Source: an uncultured Methanomicrobiales archaeon
GTDB lineage: Archaea; Halobacteriota; Methanomicrobia; Methanomicrobiales; Methanospirillaceae
Reading direction: 5' to 3'
Assembly (NCBI GenBank): GCA_903832665.1
Contig: CAILCG010000004.1
Location: 47,820 to 111,819, forward strand
Length of the DNA stretch: 64,000 nt
Of this stretch, positions 42,074-51,760 are shown piece after piece; positions within the stretch are counted from its first letter, which is position 1; each line of letters begins with the position of its first letter. The notes beneath the pieces were generated by a model, which did no database searches, had not been told where the DNA came from, and saw only the letters and a list, made by a program, of their open reading frames with translations. Position numbers and translations under genes: made by a program.

Positions 42074-42322
42074 ATGGTTCTGAAATACCCGTTTGTAACT
42101 GAGAAGGCAATGGTCCTGTTAGAGAACCAGAGCAAACTCCAGTTCCTCGTCAGCCGTCAGGCAACAAAGATCTCGATCAAGCGCGAGATGGAAAAAATGT
42201 TCGGACAGAAGGTAAAGAGCGTTCGAACCCTGATGAACATGCATGGTGAAAAGAAAGCCATCGTGAGCTTTGAGAACGAAAAAGCAGCCGAGGAAATTCT
42301 GAGCCGGCTGGGTATAATGTAG
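42074..42322 (+). CDS. rpl23: Large ribosomal subunit protein uL23
   Basis: 82 residues at the tunnel exit, docking site for SRP. It reads VLKYPFVTEKAMVLLENQSKLQF, the family start, then the KMFGQKVKSVRTLMNMHGEKKA loop. GGAGGGGAG precedes the start. Confidence 0.98.
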   Translation: MVLKYPFVTEKAMVLLENQSKLQFLVSRQATKISIKREMEKMFGQKVKSVRTLMNMHGEKKAIVSFENEKAAEEILSRLGIM

Positions 42323-42332
42323 GTGGGGAAAA

Positions 42333-43049
42333 ATGGGACATAGAATCACAACACAAGCCCGTGGAAAAGGAGGCCCGACGTACCGGGCGCCATCCCACCG
42401 TTACAAAGCAGAGTTGAAACACATCGGTGACGATACACAAACTATCACCGGCAGTGTCATCGACATCGAACACGACCCGGCCCGCAATGCACCTATTGCA
42501 CTCGTCAAACTCGAGAGCGGATCCAAGGTCTATATGCTTGTGACCGAAGGGCTCGGAATCGGAGAAGTCGTCACCTGGGGATCCAGCGGTGAAGTGAAGA
42601 ACGGAAACACGCTCACTCTCCAGCACATCCCCACCGGTACCTATATCTGCAATATCGAAGCCCGCCCGAATGATGGCGGCAAGTTTGTCAGGGCGTCAGG
42701 AGTCCAGGCAGTTGTCGTCGACAAAATCGATGACCGTGTCGGTATCAAGATGCCCAGCGGCAAGACCAAATGGTTCAACCACCGCTGCCGCGCAACTGTC
42801 GGTATCGTAGCCGGTGGCGGCCGTGTCGACAAGCCATTCGTGAAAGCAGGGAACAAGTACCATAAGATGGCGAATACCGCATCCAACTGGCCTCGCGTCC
42901 GTGGTGTTGCAATGAACGTCATTGACCACCCGTTCGGTGGCGGTGGACACCAGCACACTGGTCGCCCGAAGACTGTTGCGAGAGGCACCTCTCCAGGCAG
43001 GACTGTCGGACATGTGGCTGCACGCAGGACAGGTAAGAGCAGGAAGTGA
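42333..43049 (+). CDS. rpl2: Large ribosomal subunit protein uL2
   Basis: 238 residues; binds 23S rRNA near the peptidyl-transferase centre and is needed for subunit joining. The near-universal DHPFGGGGHQHTGRP block (about residues 190-205) contains the essential His. N-terminal GHRITTQARGKGGPTYRAPS is typical of archaea. GGTGGGG precedes the ATG. Confidence 0.98.
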   Translation: MGHRITTQARGKGGPTYRAPSHRYKAELKHIGDDTQTITGSVIDIEHDPARNAPIALVKLESGSKVYMLVTEGLGIGEVVTWGSSGEVKNGNTLTLQHIPTGTYICNIEARPNDGGKFVRASGVQAVVVDKIDDRVGIKMPSGKTKWFNHRCRATVGIVAGGGRVDKPFVKAGNKYHKMANTASNWPRVRGVAMNVIDHPFGGGGHQHTGRPKTVARGTSPGRTVGHVAARRTGKSRK

Positions 43050-43054
43050 AGGGT

Positions 43055-43474
43055 ATGGCAGCACCTAAAAAGACACAGAAGAGAATGCCAAGACGGCGTG
43101 AGGAGTTCACCTATCGCGGCTTTACAATAGACGAGCTCAAGGCAAAGGGAATCAGCGAACTCCTCCCGCTTATGCCTTCCCGTCCCCGCCGCAAGATTGT
43201 ACGCGGTTTCTCCCGTGGAGAAGAGACATTACTCGCCAAGGTTCGCAGCGGCGATGAGAAAGTCAGAACACATCTCCGTGAGATGCTGGTCATGCCGGAA
43301 ATGATCGGCAAGACCATCGAGATTTACAATGGCAAGGAGTTCCTCAAGGTGGAATTCCAGCCGGAGTCTGTCTTCCACTACCTCGGTGAATTTGCACTGA
43401 CCAGAAAGAAGATCTCTCACGGAAGCGCCGGTATCGGTGCAACACGAGGAAGCAAGTACGTTCCGCTGAAGTGA
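43055..43474 (+). CDS. rps19: Small ribosomal subunit protein uS19
   Basis: 139 residues, with [20 protein letters not shown] as the archaeal N-terminal segment and [18 protein letters not shown] plus [18 protein letters not shown] as the conserved C-terminal half in the small-subunit head. ATG 43055 follows a GAAGG-type site; a GTG three codons earlier overlaps the rpl2 end and seems less likely. Confidence 0.97.
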   Translation: MAAPKKTQKRMPRRREEFTYRGFTIDELKAKGISELLPLMPSRPRRKIVRGFSRGEETLLAKVRSGDEKVRTHLREMLVMPEMIGKTIEIYNGKEFLKVEFQPESVFHYLGEFALTRKKISHGSAGIGATRGSKYVPLK

Positions 43475-43479
43475 TGGAA

Positions 43480-43944
43480 ATGGCACGAATTGATTATTCA
43501 CTCAAAATCGCGGGCGACAACATAGCCAGAGGAAAGGCTAACGAACTGAATATGTCGCCCAAGCATTCGATCGAAATTGCCACGTTCATCAGGCATCAGC
43601 AGGTGAACGATGCAATTGCATACCTCAACCAGGTCGTCACCCTGAAAAAGGCAATTCCGTTCCGGCGCTTTAACCGGAACGTTGCCCACAAACGTGGTCT
43701 TCCCGGTAACTGGGATGCAGGCAGGTACCCGGTCAAGGCATCAAAGGCCTATATCCGCCTTCTTGAATCAATAAAGAAGAATGCCGAGTACATTGGTCTC
43801 GACCCGGAAAACCTGGAAATCATCCATGCAACTGCAAGCCGCGGCCGGGCCCAGAAGGCATTCTTCCCAAGAGCAATGGGACGAGCAACTCCCAAGGTCC
43901 GCGAATCCGTGAACCTTGAGATCGTAGTCCGCGAGGTGGCATAA
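43480..43944 (+). CDS. rpl22: Large ribosomal subunit protein uL22
   Basis: 154 residues, lining the exit tunnel with its long loop ([20 protein letters not shown]). I take ATG 43480, giving [12 protein letters not shown], the usual archaeal start; ATG 43474 and GTG 43471 are in the same frame. The stop overlaps the rps3 ATG (TAATG). Confidence 0.97.
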   Translation: MARIDYSLKIAGDNIARGKANELNMSPKHSIEIATFIRHQQVNDAIAYLNQVVTLKKAIPFRRFNRNVAHKRGLPGNWDAGRYPVKASKAYIRLLESIKKNAEYIGLDPENLEIIHATASRGRAQKAFFPRAMGRATPKVRESVNLEIVVREVA

Positions 43945-44639
43945 TGGCAGTCGAGAGAAAATTTATTTCAGAGGGTGTACGGAAAGCCCGCGTTGAGAAG
44001 TACCTTTCAAAGGAACTCAAACGCGCGGGATACGGTGGCATGGATATTGCCAGGACCCCCCTGGGCACACAGGTCACGATCTTTGCCGAGAAACCCGGTA
44101 TCGTGATTGGTAAGGGCGGCAAACTTGTCCACCAGCTCACCATGGACCTTGCCCAGAACTACGGTGTTGAATCACCTCAGATTGAGGTTCAGCAGGTCAC
44201 CAACCCCAGCTTCAACGCCCAGATCATGGCAGAACGGCTCGCTAACGCTCTGGAGAGGGGCTGGTACTTCCGTAAGGCAGGCACCAGCATCCTGCGCCGG
44301 GTAATGGAATCCGGTGCACTGGGTTGTGAAGTCGTGATTGCCGGTAAGCTTACCGGTGCACGTGCGCGTACCCAGAAATTTACCGAGGGCTATATCAAGC
44401 ACTGCGGTGAACCAAGCAACACTATCGTTGAGAAAGGCTATGCAGTTGCCATCAAGAAACTTGGTGTAATCGGTGTCCAGGTCAAACTGGTCCCCGGTGG
44501 CGCAAAGATGCCCGATCATTTCACCATCATCGAGCAGAAGAAGAAGGCTCCGGCACCAGCAGTCACTGTCACCAGCATTGGGGATGTTGAAGCTGATGAG
44601 CCGGCACTTCCCGACGAGAAATTAGGGGAGGACCAGTAA
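43944..44639 (+). CDS. rps3: Small ribosomal subunit protein uS3
   Basis: 231 residues at the mRNA entry site. The KH domain carries GIVIGKGGKLV (GKGG at 56-59), followed by the S3 C-terminal domain (GCEVVIAGKLTGARARTQKF). The last ~30 residues are an acidic Pro/Ala tail. It directly abuts rpl29. Confidence 0.98.
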   Translation: MAVERKFISEGVRKARVEKYLSKELKRAGYGGMDIARTPLGTQVTIFAEKPGIVIGKGGKLVHQLTMDLAQNYGVESPQIEVQQVTNPSFNAQIMAERLANALERGWYFRKAGTSILRRVMESGALGCEVVIAGKLTGARARTQKFTEGYIKHCGEPSNTIVEKGYAVAIKKLGVIGVQVKLVPGGAKMPDHFTIIEQKKKAPAPAVTVTSIGDVEADEPALPDEKLGEDQ

Positions 44640-44843
44640 ATGGCGATCTTCAGGGCAAAGGATGTCAAGCAGCTCTCGGATGTGGAAATTCTCGAACAGA
44701 TGGGAAAACTCCGGATGGAGCTTGTCCGGCACTATGGAAAAGTCAGTGCCGGTGGCGCAACTGAGAACTCGGGACATATCCGGGAACTCCGGCGAACTAT
44801 CGCCCGCATGTTGACCGAGCAGAACAGCAGGAGAACTGCATGA
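44640..44843 (+). CDS. rpl29: Large ribosomal subunit protein uL29
   Basis: 67 residues, a helical hairpin at the tunnel exit. AIFRAKDVKQLSDVEILEQM and HIRELRRTIARMLTEQN mark the family. The stop overlaps the next start (ATGA). Confidence 0.96.
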   Translation: MAIFRAKDVKQLSDVEILEQMGKLRMELVRHYGKVSAGGATENSGHIRELRRTIARMLTEQNSRRTA

Positions 44844-45121
44844 TCTCTCCCCAGAACGTCCTCAGGCACGAATTGATCGGCCTTGACGTTCTGGTATCGG
44901 GAGCCTCCAATCCCCTTCACCGGGGAATTTGCGGACGCATCATCGATGAAACAAAAAATCTGGTGGTAATTATGACCTTAACCGGCGTAAAACGCATCCC
45001 CAAGATGCACACCAGATTTCAGCTGCATTTTGGCAGCAGAATTGTCGAGATAGATGGATCCGTGATGGCTCTGGCTCCTGAAAAGAGGATCAACCTGCAC
45101 GAAAGGAAGAGGATACCATAA
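44840..45121 (+). CDS. rnp1: Ribonuclease P protein component 1 (Rpp29/Pop4)
   Basis: Protein subunit of archaeal RNase P, which removes tRNA 5' leaders. The 93 residues have the Sm-like barrel core: [20 protein letters not shown], then [20 protein letters not shown]. The location between rpl29 and rps17 is standard in Euryarchaeota. The stop overlaps the rps17 ATG (TAATG). The RNase P RNA itself was not found in the window. Confidence 0.95.
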   Translation: MISPQNVLRHELIGLDVLVSGASNPLHRGICGRIIDETKNLVVIMTLTGVKRIPKMHTRFQLHFGSRIVEIDGSVMALAPEKRINLHERKRIP

Positions 45122-45447
45122 TGGCACTAAACATTGGATTGAACGTTCAGGCACCCCAGAAGGAGTGCGCGGATGTTAACTGTCCGTTTCACGGCACTTT
45201 ACCGGTGCGCGGCCAGGTGATCACCGGCAAAGTCGTGAGCGATCGAATGATGGGAACGGTTGTAGTAGAGCGTAATTTCATGCACTACATCCGGAAATAC
45301 AAGCGGTACGAAAAACGCAGCTCGAAACTCCATGCGCACAACTCACCCTGCATCCAGGCAAAGGTTGGCGATATGGTGAAGATTGCTGAATGCAGACCGT
45401 TATCAAAGAGCACCACCTTTGTAGTCGTTGAGGTGCAACAGCCATGA
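45121..45447 (+). CDS. rps17: Small ribosomal subunit protein uS17
   Basis: 108 residues. The archaeal N-terminal extension has two Cys ([11 protein letters not shown]), then the OB-fold core [20 protein letters not shown] and [20 protein letters not shown]. The stop overlaps the rpl14 ATG (ATGA). Confidence 0.97.
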   Translation: MALNIGLNVQAPQKECADVNCPFHGTLPVRGQVITGKVVSDRMMGTVVVERNFMHYIRKYKRYEKRSSKLHAHNSPCIQAKVGDMVKIAECRPLSKSTTFVVVEVQQP

Positions 45448-45842
45448 AGGCAAAACAGTCAAAGACCCCAAGAGCACTCGCCACCGGAACCAAACTTACC
45501 TGTGCAGATAATACCGGCGCGCGTGTAGTTCAGATCGTTTCGGTCTTTGGCTTTCATGGAGTTCGCCGTCGTCAGCCCAAGATGGGACTGGGCGACCTTG
45601 CGACCGTAACAGTCAAGAAAGGCACCCCCGACATGCGTAAAAAGCTTGTACGGGCGGTCGTCATCCGACAGAAGAAGGAGATTCGCAGGCCCAGTGGCAT
45701 GCGGGTATCCTTCGATGACAACGCTGTTGTTGTTGTTGATGAGAAGAACGAGCCAAAAGGAACAGAGATCAAAGGACCGGTTGCCCGTGAAGTTGCGGAA
45801 CGGTTCCCAAAACTCGGATCCATGGCTACGATCATCGTATGA
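45444..45842 (+). CDS. rpl14: Large ribosomal subunit protein uL14
   Basis: 132 residues at the subunit interface near the GTPase factor site. [20 protein letters not shown] and [20 protein letters not shown] are diagnostic. Confidence 0.98.
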   Translation: MKAKQSKTPRALATGTKLTCADNTGARVVQIVSVFGFHGVRRRQPKMGLGDLATVTVKKGTPDMRKKLVRAVVIRQKKEIRRPSGMRVSFDDNAVVVVDEKNEPKGTEIKGPVAREVAERFPKLGSMATIIV

Positions 45843-45852
45843 GGTGTGAAGT

Positions 45853-46218
45853 ATGGTAAGATTAGAAAGCGCACAGCCAAGGAAGCAGAGAAAGGCACGC
45901 TATCAGGCACCTTCACACGTGAAGTCAAAATACTTAAACGCCCCGCTCTCCGCTGCACTTAAAGATAAATACAAGATAAAGACGCTGCGGGTTGTCAAGG
46001 GCGACACGGTAAAGGTCACCCGAGGGGATTTTGTCGGTGATGAAGGGATTGTTGATGCCGTTGACACCAGGAAGTCAAAGATTATTGTCCATGGTGTTAC
46101 CTCAACCAAGGCTGACGGGACAGAAGTACCCCGGCCTGTTGATGCCTCAAACGTCCAGATCACAAAACTCAATCTTGCAGACAAACGCCGTGAGGCAAAA
46201 TTAGCGGAGGCTGAATAA
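45853..46218 (+). CDS. rpl24: Large ribosomal subunit protein uL24
   Basis: 121 residues, an assembly initiator at the tunnel exit. The KOW motif lies at about 46-66 (VKGDTVKVTRGDFVGDEGIV). GAGGTGTGA precedes the ATG, and the stop overlaps rps4e (TAATG). Confidence 0.97.
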   Translation: MVRLESAQPRKQRKARYQAPSHVKSKYLNAPLSAALKDKYKIKTLRVVKGDTVKVTRGDFVGDEGIVDAVDTRKSKIIVHGVTSTKADGTEVPRPVDASNVQITKLNLADKRREAKLAEAE

Positions 46219-46943
46219 TGGGAGACCATCTGAAGCGGTTGAACGCCCCGGACTCGTGGCACATCGCAAAGAAGACAACAAAATTCATTACAAAGACAGC
46301 GCCCGGTCCGCACAATGCGAACGCCATGCCAATCACCGTCTGGCTTCGCGATCACATGGGCTTAGCGCGGAACATGAAAGAGGTCAAGCAGATCCTCCTT
46401 CAACACGATGTTGTCATCAACGGCAGACCCTGCCGTGACCCCCGGATGGGTATCGGTATCTTCGATATCATCGCCCTTCCGAAGATCAACAAGTACTACC
46501 GTATCCTGCGCGACAAAAATGGACGTCATGTATCCATTCTTATTGATGCAGAGGCAGCAAAGACCCGCCTGTGCAAAGTGAGCAACAAATCCATTGTTGC
46601 CGGTGGCAAGGTCCAGCTGAACATGAGAGACGGTTCAAACGTGCTCGCCGACAACACCTACAAGTCAGGCGACTCGATTGTCCTCTCCCTTGAGCCCGAA
46701 ACCCGGTTCAAGATCATCGACCACTTCCCGTTTGCTGTTGGTAACATGGCAATGATTATCGGTGGTAAGCATTCCGGCAAGGTTGCACGGATCACCGAGA
46801 TCATCAAGATGCCCGGCAGTGTGCCCAACAAGATTCTCCTTGAGGATGAATCCGCAGGTGTAAAGTTTGAGACAATCTCGCCCTACATCTACGTTGTTGG
46901 TAAGAAGACCTCCGCGATAGCACAATGGGGGATTGAACAGTGA
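46218..46943 (+). CDS. rps4e: Small ribosomal subunit protein eS4
   Basis: 241 residues. It begins [20 protein letters not shown], with an S4-type RNA-binding segment ([20 protein letters not shown]) and a late KOW motif ([18 protein letters not shown]). The TGA overlaps the GTG of rpl5 (GTGA). Confidence 0.97.
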   Translation: MGDHLKRLNAPDSWHIAKKTTKFITKTAPGPHNANAMPITVWLRDHMGLARNMKEVKQILLQHDVVINGRPCRDPRMGIGIFDIIALPKINKYYRILRDKNGRHVSILIDAEAAKTRLCKVSNKSIVAGGKVQLNMRDGSNVLADNTYKSGDSIVLSLEPETRFKIIDHFPFAVGNMAMIIGGKHSGKVARITEIIKMPGSVPNKILLEDESAGVKFETISPYIYVVGKKTSAIAQWGIEQ

Positions 46944-47446
46944 CTTCGATGCGCGATATCTACATCGACAAGGTAGTTGTCCATATGGGAGTAGGCGAGA
47001 GCGGAGAAAAGCTCGTTAAAGCTGAAAACATCATGAAGACGATCACCGGTCAGACGTCGATTCGTACCATTGCAAAGATGACTCAGCCGGCGTTCTCCAT
47101 CCGTAAGGGTGCCCCGATCGGCTGTAAAGTCACCCTCCGCGGAAAAACCGCCCGGGATTTCTTCCAGACCGCTGTTACAATCCTGAACAAAACCGTATTC
47201 GAGAGCCAGTTCGACAAGAGCGGCAACATCTCGTTCGGAGTTGAAGAACACACGGATTTCCCCGGCATGTCGTATGATCCGCAGATCGGTATCTTCGGCA
47301 TGGATGTGAACGTTGTTCTCGAGCGCAAGGGTATCCGTATCACCCGCAGACGCGAAGCACGGAAGAAGCTCCCCGCGAAACAGCGTGTGAGTAAGGCGGA
47401 TGCAATTGCATTCCTCCAAAAGGACTACCAGGTCGAGGTGCGCTAA
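46940..47446 (+). CDS. rpl5: Large ribosomal subunit protein uL5
   Basis: 168 residues; contacts 5S rRNA and P-site t[23 protein letters not shown] and [20 protein letters not shown] are typical. I place the start at GTG 46940, overlapping rps4e; ATG 46949 three codons later is the alternative. The stop overlaps rps14 (TAATG). Confidence 0.96.
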   Translation: MTSMRDIYIDKVVVHMGVGESGEKLVKAENIMKTITGQTSIRTIAKMTQPAFSIRKGAPIGCKVTLRGKTARDFFQTAVTILNKTVFESQFDKSGNISFGVEEHTDFPGMSYDPQIGIFGMDVNVVLERKGIRITRRREARKKLPAKQRVSKADAIAFLQKDYQVEVR

Positions 47447-47601
47447 TGGCTGGAGAAAGGAAGAAGATCTACGGTCGCGGTGCGAACGAATGCAAGATGT
47501 GCGGGCGCAAACAGGGTCTCGTACGCAGATACCATATCATGTTCTGCAGGCAGTGTTTCCGCGAATGGGCCTCGAAGATTGGCTTTAAGAAGATGAGCTG
47601 A
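47446..47601 (+). CDS. rps14: Small ribosomal subunit protein uS14, zinc type
   Basis: 51 residues, from an ATG overlapping the rpl5 stop to TGA 47599-47601. CKMC (Cys16, Cys19) and CRQC (Cys34, Cys37) form the zinc site, then [14 protein letters not shown], the family end. Confidence 0.95.
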   Translation: MAGERKKIYGRGANECKMCGRKQGLVRRYHIMFCRQCFREWASKIGFKKMS

Positions 47602-47614
47602 AGGTGAATGCACA

Positions 47615-48007
47615 ATGACACGATCAAATACATTAGCAGACGGAATGTGTGCCCTGAAAAACGCCGGTGATACCGGCAAGTCCGTGTGCATCATCGAACC
47701 CGCGAGTAAACTCCTTGGCGCGATGCTCCGCATTATGCAGGACGCCGGATATATTGGCAGTTTCGAGTTTATCGATGACGGCAGGGGCGGGCAGCTCAAG
47801 GTCCACCTCACGGGCAAAATAAACCGCTGTGGGGCAATAACGCCGCGGTTTTCAGTACAGCTGGATGAAATGGAATACTGGGAGAAGCAGTACCTGCCTG
47901 GAAAGAATTTCGGGCTCATAGTGCTCTCGACTTCGCGCGGTGTAATGTCGCATGAACAGGCGAAGAAAGAGAGCATTGGTGGCGAACTGCTCGGGTATGT
48001 TTACTAG
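47615..48007 (+). CDS. rps8: Small ribosomal subunit protein uS8
   Basis: 130 residues; a primary 16S rRNA-binding protein. [20 protein letters not shown] at the start and [20 protein letters not shown] near the end are the two conserved blocks. GGTGA lies upstream. Confidence 0.98.
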   Translation: MTRSNTLADGMCALKNAGDTGKSVCIIEPASKLLGAMLRIMQDAGYIGSFEFIDDGRGGQLKVHLTGKINRCGAITPRFSVQLDEMEYWEKQYLPGKNFGLIVLSTSRGVMSHEQAKKESIGGELLGYVY

Positions 48008-48019
48008 AGGGTGCGAAAG

Positions 48020-48544
48020 ATGTCGGCAATCAGAAAAGTAACTATCCCCGAGGGTGTCAAAGCCAGTCTTGAAGGCTCGCTTCTTCGTGTGACTGGTCCA
48101 AAAGGCCAGCTCTCCCGCAACATGCGGTTCCCGCAGGTCGTCATAACCTGTGATGGAAACGAAGTTACCTTTTCCACGGAGTCCAAGCGTAAAGAGATCA
48201 ATGCAATGGTCGGAACACTCGAGGCACATACCAAGAATATGTGCCGCGGTGTCACAGAAGGGTTTGAGTACCACATGAAGGTAGTCTACAGCCACTTCCC
48301 GATCCAGCTGAAAGTCCAGGGAAACCGGCTTGAGATCGCCAACTTCCTTGGAGAGAAGAAGGCACGGTCCGCACGAATTGAAGCGGGTGTCAAGGCGAAA
48401 ATCGAAAACGATACGGTTGTTCTTTCCGGAATTGACCGCGAACTGGTCGGAAACTCGGCAGCAAATATCGAGCATGCAACCCACATTCGTGACCGTGACC
48501 CCCGTGTCTTCCAGGATGGCATCTATATCGTACAGAGGGGTTGA
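48020..48544 (+). CDS. rpl6: Large ribosomal subunit protein uL6
   Basis: 174 residues near the sarcin-ricin loop. VTIPEGVKASLEGSLLRVTG and the C-terminal VVLSGIDRELVGNSAANIEH are typical of archaeal L6. ATG 48020 lies eight bases after GAGGG; GTG 48011 is an in-frame alternative overlapping that site. Confidence 0.96.
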   Translation: MSAIRKVTIPEGVKASLEGSLLRVTGPKGQLSRNMRFPQVVITCDGNEVTFSTESKRKEINAMVGTLEAHTKNMCRGVTEGFEYHMKVVYSHFPIQLKVQGNRLEIANFLGEKKARSARIEAGVKAKIENDTVVLSGIDRELVGNSAANIEHATHIRDRDPRVFQDGIYIVQRG

Positions 48545-48550
48545 GGAGCG

Positions 48551-49246
48551 ATGACTACAGAAATAAAGCGACTGATCCGTGTGCGAGTAGCGAAAGGTGC
48601 CGCCTTCAAGCGCGATGGATACGGCAAGAAACGACAGCTCTCCGATTCCTGGAGAAAGCCTCGTGGACAGCACAACAAGCAGAGGGAGCAGAAGAAGGCT
48701 AAAGGCGCTCTTCCCAAACCCGGTTACGGAAGCCCGATCGCGGTGCGCGGCATGCACCCCAGCGGATTTTTCGAAGTGATGGTTGCAACTGCAACGGAAC
48801 TCGCGGGACTCGATCCCAAGACGCAGGCAGTCCGTATCTCCGGTACTGTCGGCGACCGCAAACGCGTAGGTCTCCAGGCAGCAGCAATCGCAGCAGGTCT
48901 CAAAGTGCTCAACGCAAGAATTGTGAAGACTGCATCAGAGAAGGCAACACCTGCAGTAAAGAAATCAACTGCACCGAAGAAGGAGGCCACGAAGCCCGTA
49001 AAGGCCACCGATGCTCCTGCAAAGAAAGGTGCAAAGAAAGCCTCGGATGCAGCTCCTGAAGTGAAAAAAGCTCCAGTGAAGGATACGAAGAAAGCTGCAA
49101 TGCCCAAGAAGGCAGAGAAAGCCCCGGAAGGAAAGGCAGCCAGCAAATCTGCAAAGCCCAAGGCAGAGCCTGCAGCAAAACAGAGTGCGGCCTCGAAACC
49201 CAAGGCAACAAAGAAGACCGGTTCAGAGGTGACGAAGAATGAGTGA
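48551..49246 (+). CDS. rpl32e: Large ribosomal subunit protein eL32 with a long histone-like tail
   Basis: Residues 1 to about 130 are eL32 (FKRDGYGKKRQLSDSWRKPR, and GLDPKTQAVRISGTVGDRKR). The last ~100 residues are almost only Lys, Ala, Pro, Glu, Thr and Ser (KKAPVKDTKKAAMPKKAEKA), like a histone H1 tail. Most archaeal eL32 proteins are about 130-150 residues, so the tail is an addition. Its end overlaps rpl19e. GAGGAG precedes the ATG. Confidence 0.94.
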   Translation: MTTEIKRLIRVRVAKGAAFKRDGYGKKRQLSDSWRKPRGQHNKQREQKKAKGALPKPGYGSPIAVRGMHPSGFFEVMVATATELAGLDPKTQAVRISGTVGDRKRVGLQAAAIAAGLKVLNARIVKTASEKATPAVKKSTAPKKEATKPVKATDAPAKKGAKKASDAAPEVKKAPVKDTKKAAMPKKAEKAPEGKAASKSAKPKAEPAAKQSAASKPKATKKTGSEVTKNE

Positions 49247-49691
49247 TGTCTTCAGCCAGAAACGCATCGCCGCTTCCATATTAAAGTGCGGAGTAAACCG
49301 TATCTGGTTCGACCCGGCCCGTATCTCGGATATCGAGAACGCAATCTCGAGAGAGGATCTGCGTGGGCTCGCGGTTGACGGCGCGATCAAGGCACGCCAG
49401 AAGAAAGGCGTGAGCCGCGGCAGAGCCCGGGCACGAATCGCAAAGCGGTCGTACGGGCACTGCAAAGGTCCCGGAAAGAGGAAGGGGGCAGCAGGTGCCC
49501 GCAACCCGAGCAAGACCGAGTGGATCCAGAAGATCCGTGCAATCAGGAAAGTGCTCGTTGCACTCCGTGATGCCGGAACCATTGACCGGCACATGTACCG
49601 CATTGTCTACAGGAAAGCAGCAGGCGGTCAGTTCAGAAGTGTTGCGCACATGAAGGCGCAGATGGAGATCCTCGCAGGGAGGATGAAGTAA
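49239..49691 (+). CDS. rpl19e: Large ribosomal subunit protein eL19
   Basis: 150 residues. FSQKRIAASILKCGVNRIWF and SRGRARARIAKRSYGHCKGP are family blocks; the rest is a long basic helix. Starts inside the end of rpl32e. Confidence 0.97.
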   Translation: MSDVFSQKRIAASILKCGVNRIWFDPARISDIENAISREDLRGLAVDGAIKARQKKGVSRGRARARIAKRSYGHCKGPGKRKGAAGARNPSKTEWIQKIRAIRKVLVALRDAGTIDRHMYRIVYRKAAGGQFRSVAHMKAQMEILAGRMK

Positions 49692-49692
49692 C

Positions 49693-50217
49693 ATGGCAAC
49701 AGGAGCACGGTATTTTGTCCCCTTCCGGAGACGAAGGGAAGGCAGAACCGATTACTACAAGCGAACCGCACTCGTCGTAGCAGACGCGCCAAGGATGGTA
49801 GTGCGCAGGACAAACCGGCACATTATCATCCAGCTCGTTACTGCTGAGATGACTGGTGATCGCACACTCGTGGCAGCAAACTCTGCCGAGCTGGAACAGT
49901 ACGGATACAAGGGATCGACTTCCAGCACGCCGGCAGCATACCTGACCGGCATGCTCTTTGCCGTTAAAGCAAAGAAAGCAAGCCATGAACGGGCAATCCT
50001 GGACATTGGACTCAGCCATGCAACAAAGGGTGCCAGAGTCTTTGCAGCACTGAAAGGTGCTGTCGAGGCGGGCCTTGATGTACCTCATGGTGAAGAGATC
50101 CTCCCCTCCGATGAGCGGGCCAAAGGTGCGCATATCGCGGCTTACAACAAAAATGCCGGAGATATCGTAAAGATGGTTGAACTGGCTGCAGTTGCCATCA
50201 AAAAGGAGCTGGTCTAA
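49693..50217 (+). CDS. rpl18: Large ribosomal subunit protein uL18
   Basis: 174 residues; binds 5S rRNA. ATGARYFVPFRRRREGRTDY and LDIGLSHATKGARVFAALKG mark the archaeal form. GGAGGATGA lies upstream. Confidence 0.97.
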   Translation: MATGARYFVPFRRRREGRTDYYKRTALVVADAPRMVVRRTNRHIIIQLVTAEMTGDRTLVAANSAELEQYGYKGSTSSTPAAYLTGMLFAVKAKKASHERAILDIGLSHATKGARVFAALKGAVEAGLDVPHGEEILPSDERAKGAHIAAYNKNAGDIVKMVELAAVAIKKELV

Positions 50218-50835
50218 ATGGCATATGAAAAACAGGAGTGGCACCCGGTCACCGGCCTTGGGAAACTCGTCGCTGCGGGAGAGATCAAGAGCATTGATCA
50301 GGTTCTCGAAAGCGGCAGACCTATCAAGGAACCCGAAATTGTCGATGCGTTCCTTCCGGATCTGGAGGATGAAGTTCTCGATATTGCCATGACGCAGCGT
50401 ATGACCGATTCCGGCCGCCGTGTCCAGTTCCGTGCAGTTGTCATTGTGGGCAACCGCAACGGCTACATTGGATTTGGCCAGGGCAAGGACGTTCAGGTCG
50501 GCAATGCGATCAAGAAGGCAATTGTCAAGGCAAAAATGAATCTGGTAAAAGTTCACCGTGGATGCGGCAGCTGGGAATGTGGATGCGAAGTCAACCACTC
50601 CCTCCCTATGCAGGTGGAGGGAACCGCAGGCAGTGTCAAGGTTACTCTCAAGCCCGCACCGCAGGGTATCGGGCTTGTAACCGGTGATATCAGCAAGAAA
50701 GTGCTGCAACTCGCCGGTATCAAGGATACCTGGACCTTTGCCCGCGGGCAGACCCGCACTACGATCAACTTTGCGAAAGCGACATTCAATGCGCTCAAAG
50801 CAACCAATATGATCAGGACCGGGGGGTCACAGTAA
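50218..50835 (+). CDS. rps5: Small ribosomal subunit protein uS5
   Basis: 205 residues at the mRNA channel and decoding fidelity region. The double-stranded RNA-binding fold shows [20 protein letters not shown] and then [20 protein letters not shown], typical of archaea. AAAGGAG precedes the start. Confidence 0.98.
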   Translation: MAYEKQEWHPVTGLGKLVAAGEIKSIDQVLESGRPIKEPEIVDAFLPDLEDEVLDIAMTQRMTDSGRRVQFRAVVIVGNRNGYIGFGQGKDVQVGNAIKKAIVKAKMNLVKVHRGCGSWECGCEVNHSLPMQVEGTAGSVKVTLKPAPQGIGLVTGDISKKVLQLAGIKDTWTFARGQTRTTINFAKATFNALKATNMIRTGGSQ

Positions 50836-51297
50836 ATGTACGCGGTCGTTCAGGTACGCGGGACAGTAAGAACCCGTCGCGATATCAAGGACACCTTAAA
50901 GATGCTGCGCCTTCACCACATCAATCACTGCGTGCTGATCTCGGAAACACCCGAGAATCTTGGCATGATACGCAAGGTGAAGGATTATGTCGCATATGGC
51001 GAAGTGGATGCTCCAACCGTTGAGACCCTGCTGCAAACCCGCGGCAGAGTACTCGGCGATGCACCACTTACCGAGGAGTATCTTAAAACCAACTCCGCAT
51101 ATGCCAGCATCAGTGAGTTTGCACAGGCACTTGCAAGTGGTGAGACGAAGTTACGCGAAGTTCCGGGACTCAAACCGGTTCTCCGTCTTCACCCACCGCG
51201 CAAGGGACACAAGACCACCAAGCAGGCATTCCCCCAGGGTGGAGCGCTTGGATATTATGGTCAGGAGATCAATACTCTCCTCTATAAGATGAGGTGA
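50836..51297 (+). CDS. rpl30: Large ribosomal subunit protein uL30
   Basis: 153 residues, the long archaeal form (about 60 in bacteria). YAVVQVRGTVRTRRDIKDTL starts the ferredoxin-like core, and RLHPPRKGHKTTKQAFPQGG ends the extension. Confidence 0.97.
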   Translation: MYAVVQVRGTVRTRRDIKDTLKMLRLHHINHCVLISETPENLGMIRKVKDYVAYGEVDAPTVETLLQTRGRVLGDAPLTEEYLKTNSAYASISEFAQALASGETKLREVPGLKPVLRLHPPRKGHKTTKQAFPQGGALGYYGQEINTLLYKMR

Positions 51298-51304
51298 AGC
51301 AAAG

Positions 51305-51733
51305 ATGCCAACAAATAAACGTTCAAAGTACCGCGGATCGCGGACGTGCGGCGGCGGTACCCATAAAAACCGTCGTGGTGCAGGTAACCGTGGAGGCCGG
51401 GGACGCGCCGGTATCAATGCCCACCACTTCGTCAAGTGGTATAAGGAAATGGGAGGACGCGTCTTTGGGAAAGATGGTTTCTTCCACAACCCGGCTGTCC
51501 TCGTCTCGACGATGGATGTCGGGATAATCGATCAGATCATACCGTCGCTCATTGCGCAGGGTATTGCCAAGCAGGAAGGAGATGCAGTCACGATCAATGC
51601 TGCTGACATGGGTATCGAAAAGGTGCTCGGCAGCGGCAAGGTCACCAAGAAGATCAACATCTCCGCCGAAGCATTCTCTGAATCCGCAAAGGCAAAGATT
51701 GAGAAGATGGGTGGAAAGGCGCTGGTCGTCTGA
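51305..51733 (+). CDS. rpl15: Large ribosomal subunit protein uL15
   Basis: 142 residues. The Gly/Arg-rich start (SKYRGSRTCGGGTHKNRRGA) threads into 23S rRNA; the C-terminal globular part has ADMGIEKVLGSGKVTKKINI. GAGGTGA precedes the ATG; secY follows after 27 bases. Confidence 0.97.
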   Translation: MPTNKRSKYRGSRTCGGGTHKNRRGAGNRGGRGRAGINAHHFVKWYKEMGGRVFGKDGFFHNPAVLVSTMDVGIIDQIIPSLIAQGIAKQEGDAVTINAADMGIEKVLGSGKVTKKINISAEAFSESAKAKIEKMGGKALVV

Positions 51734-51760
51734 GCCTCCCAATATTTTTTTGGTGAAACA

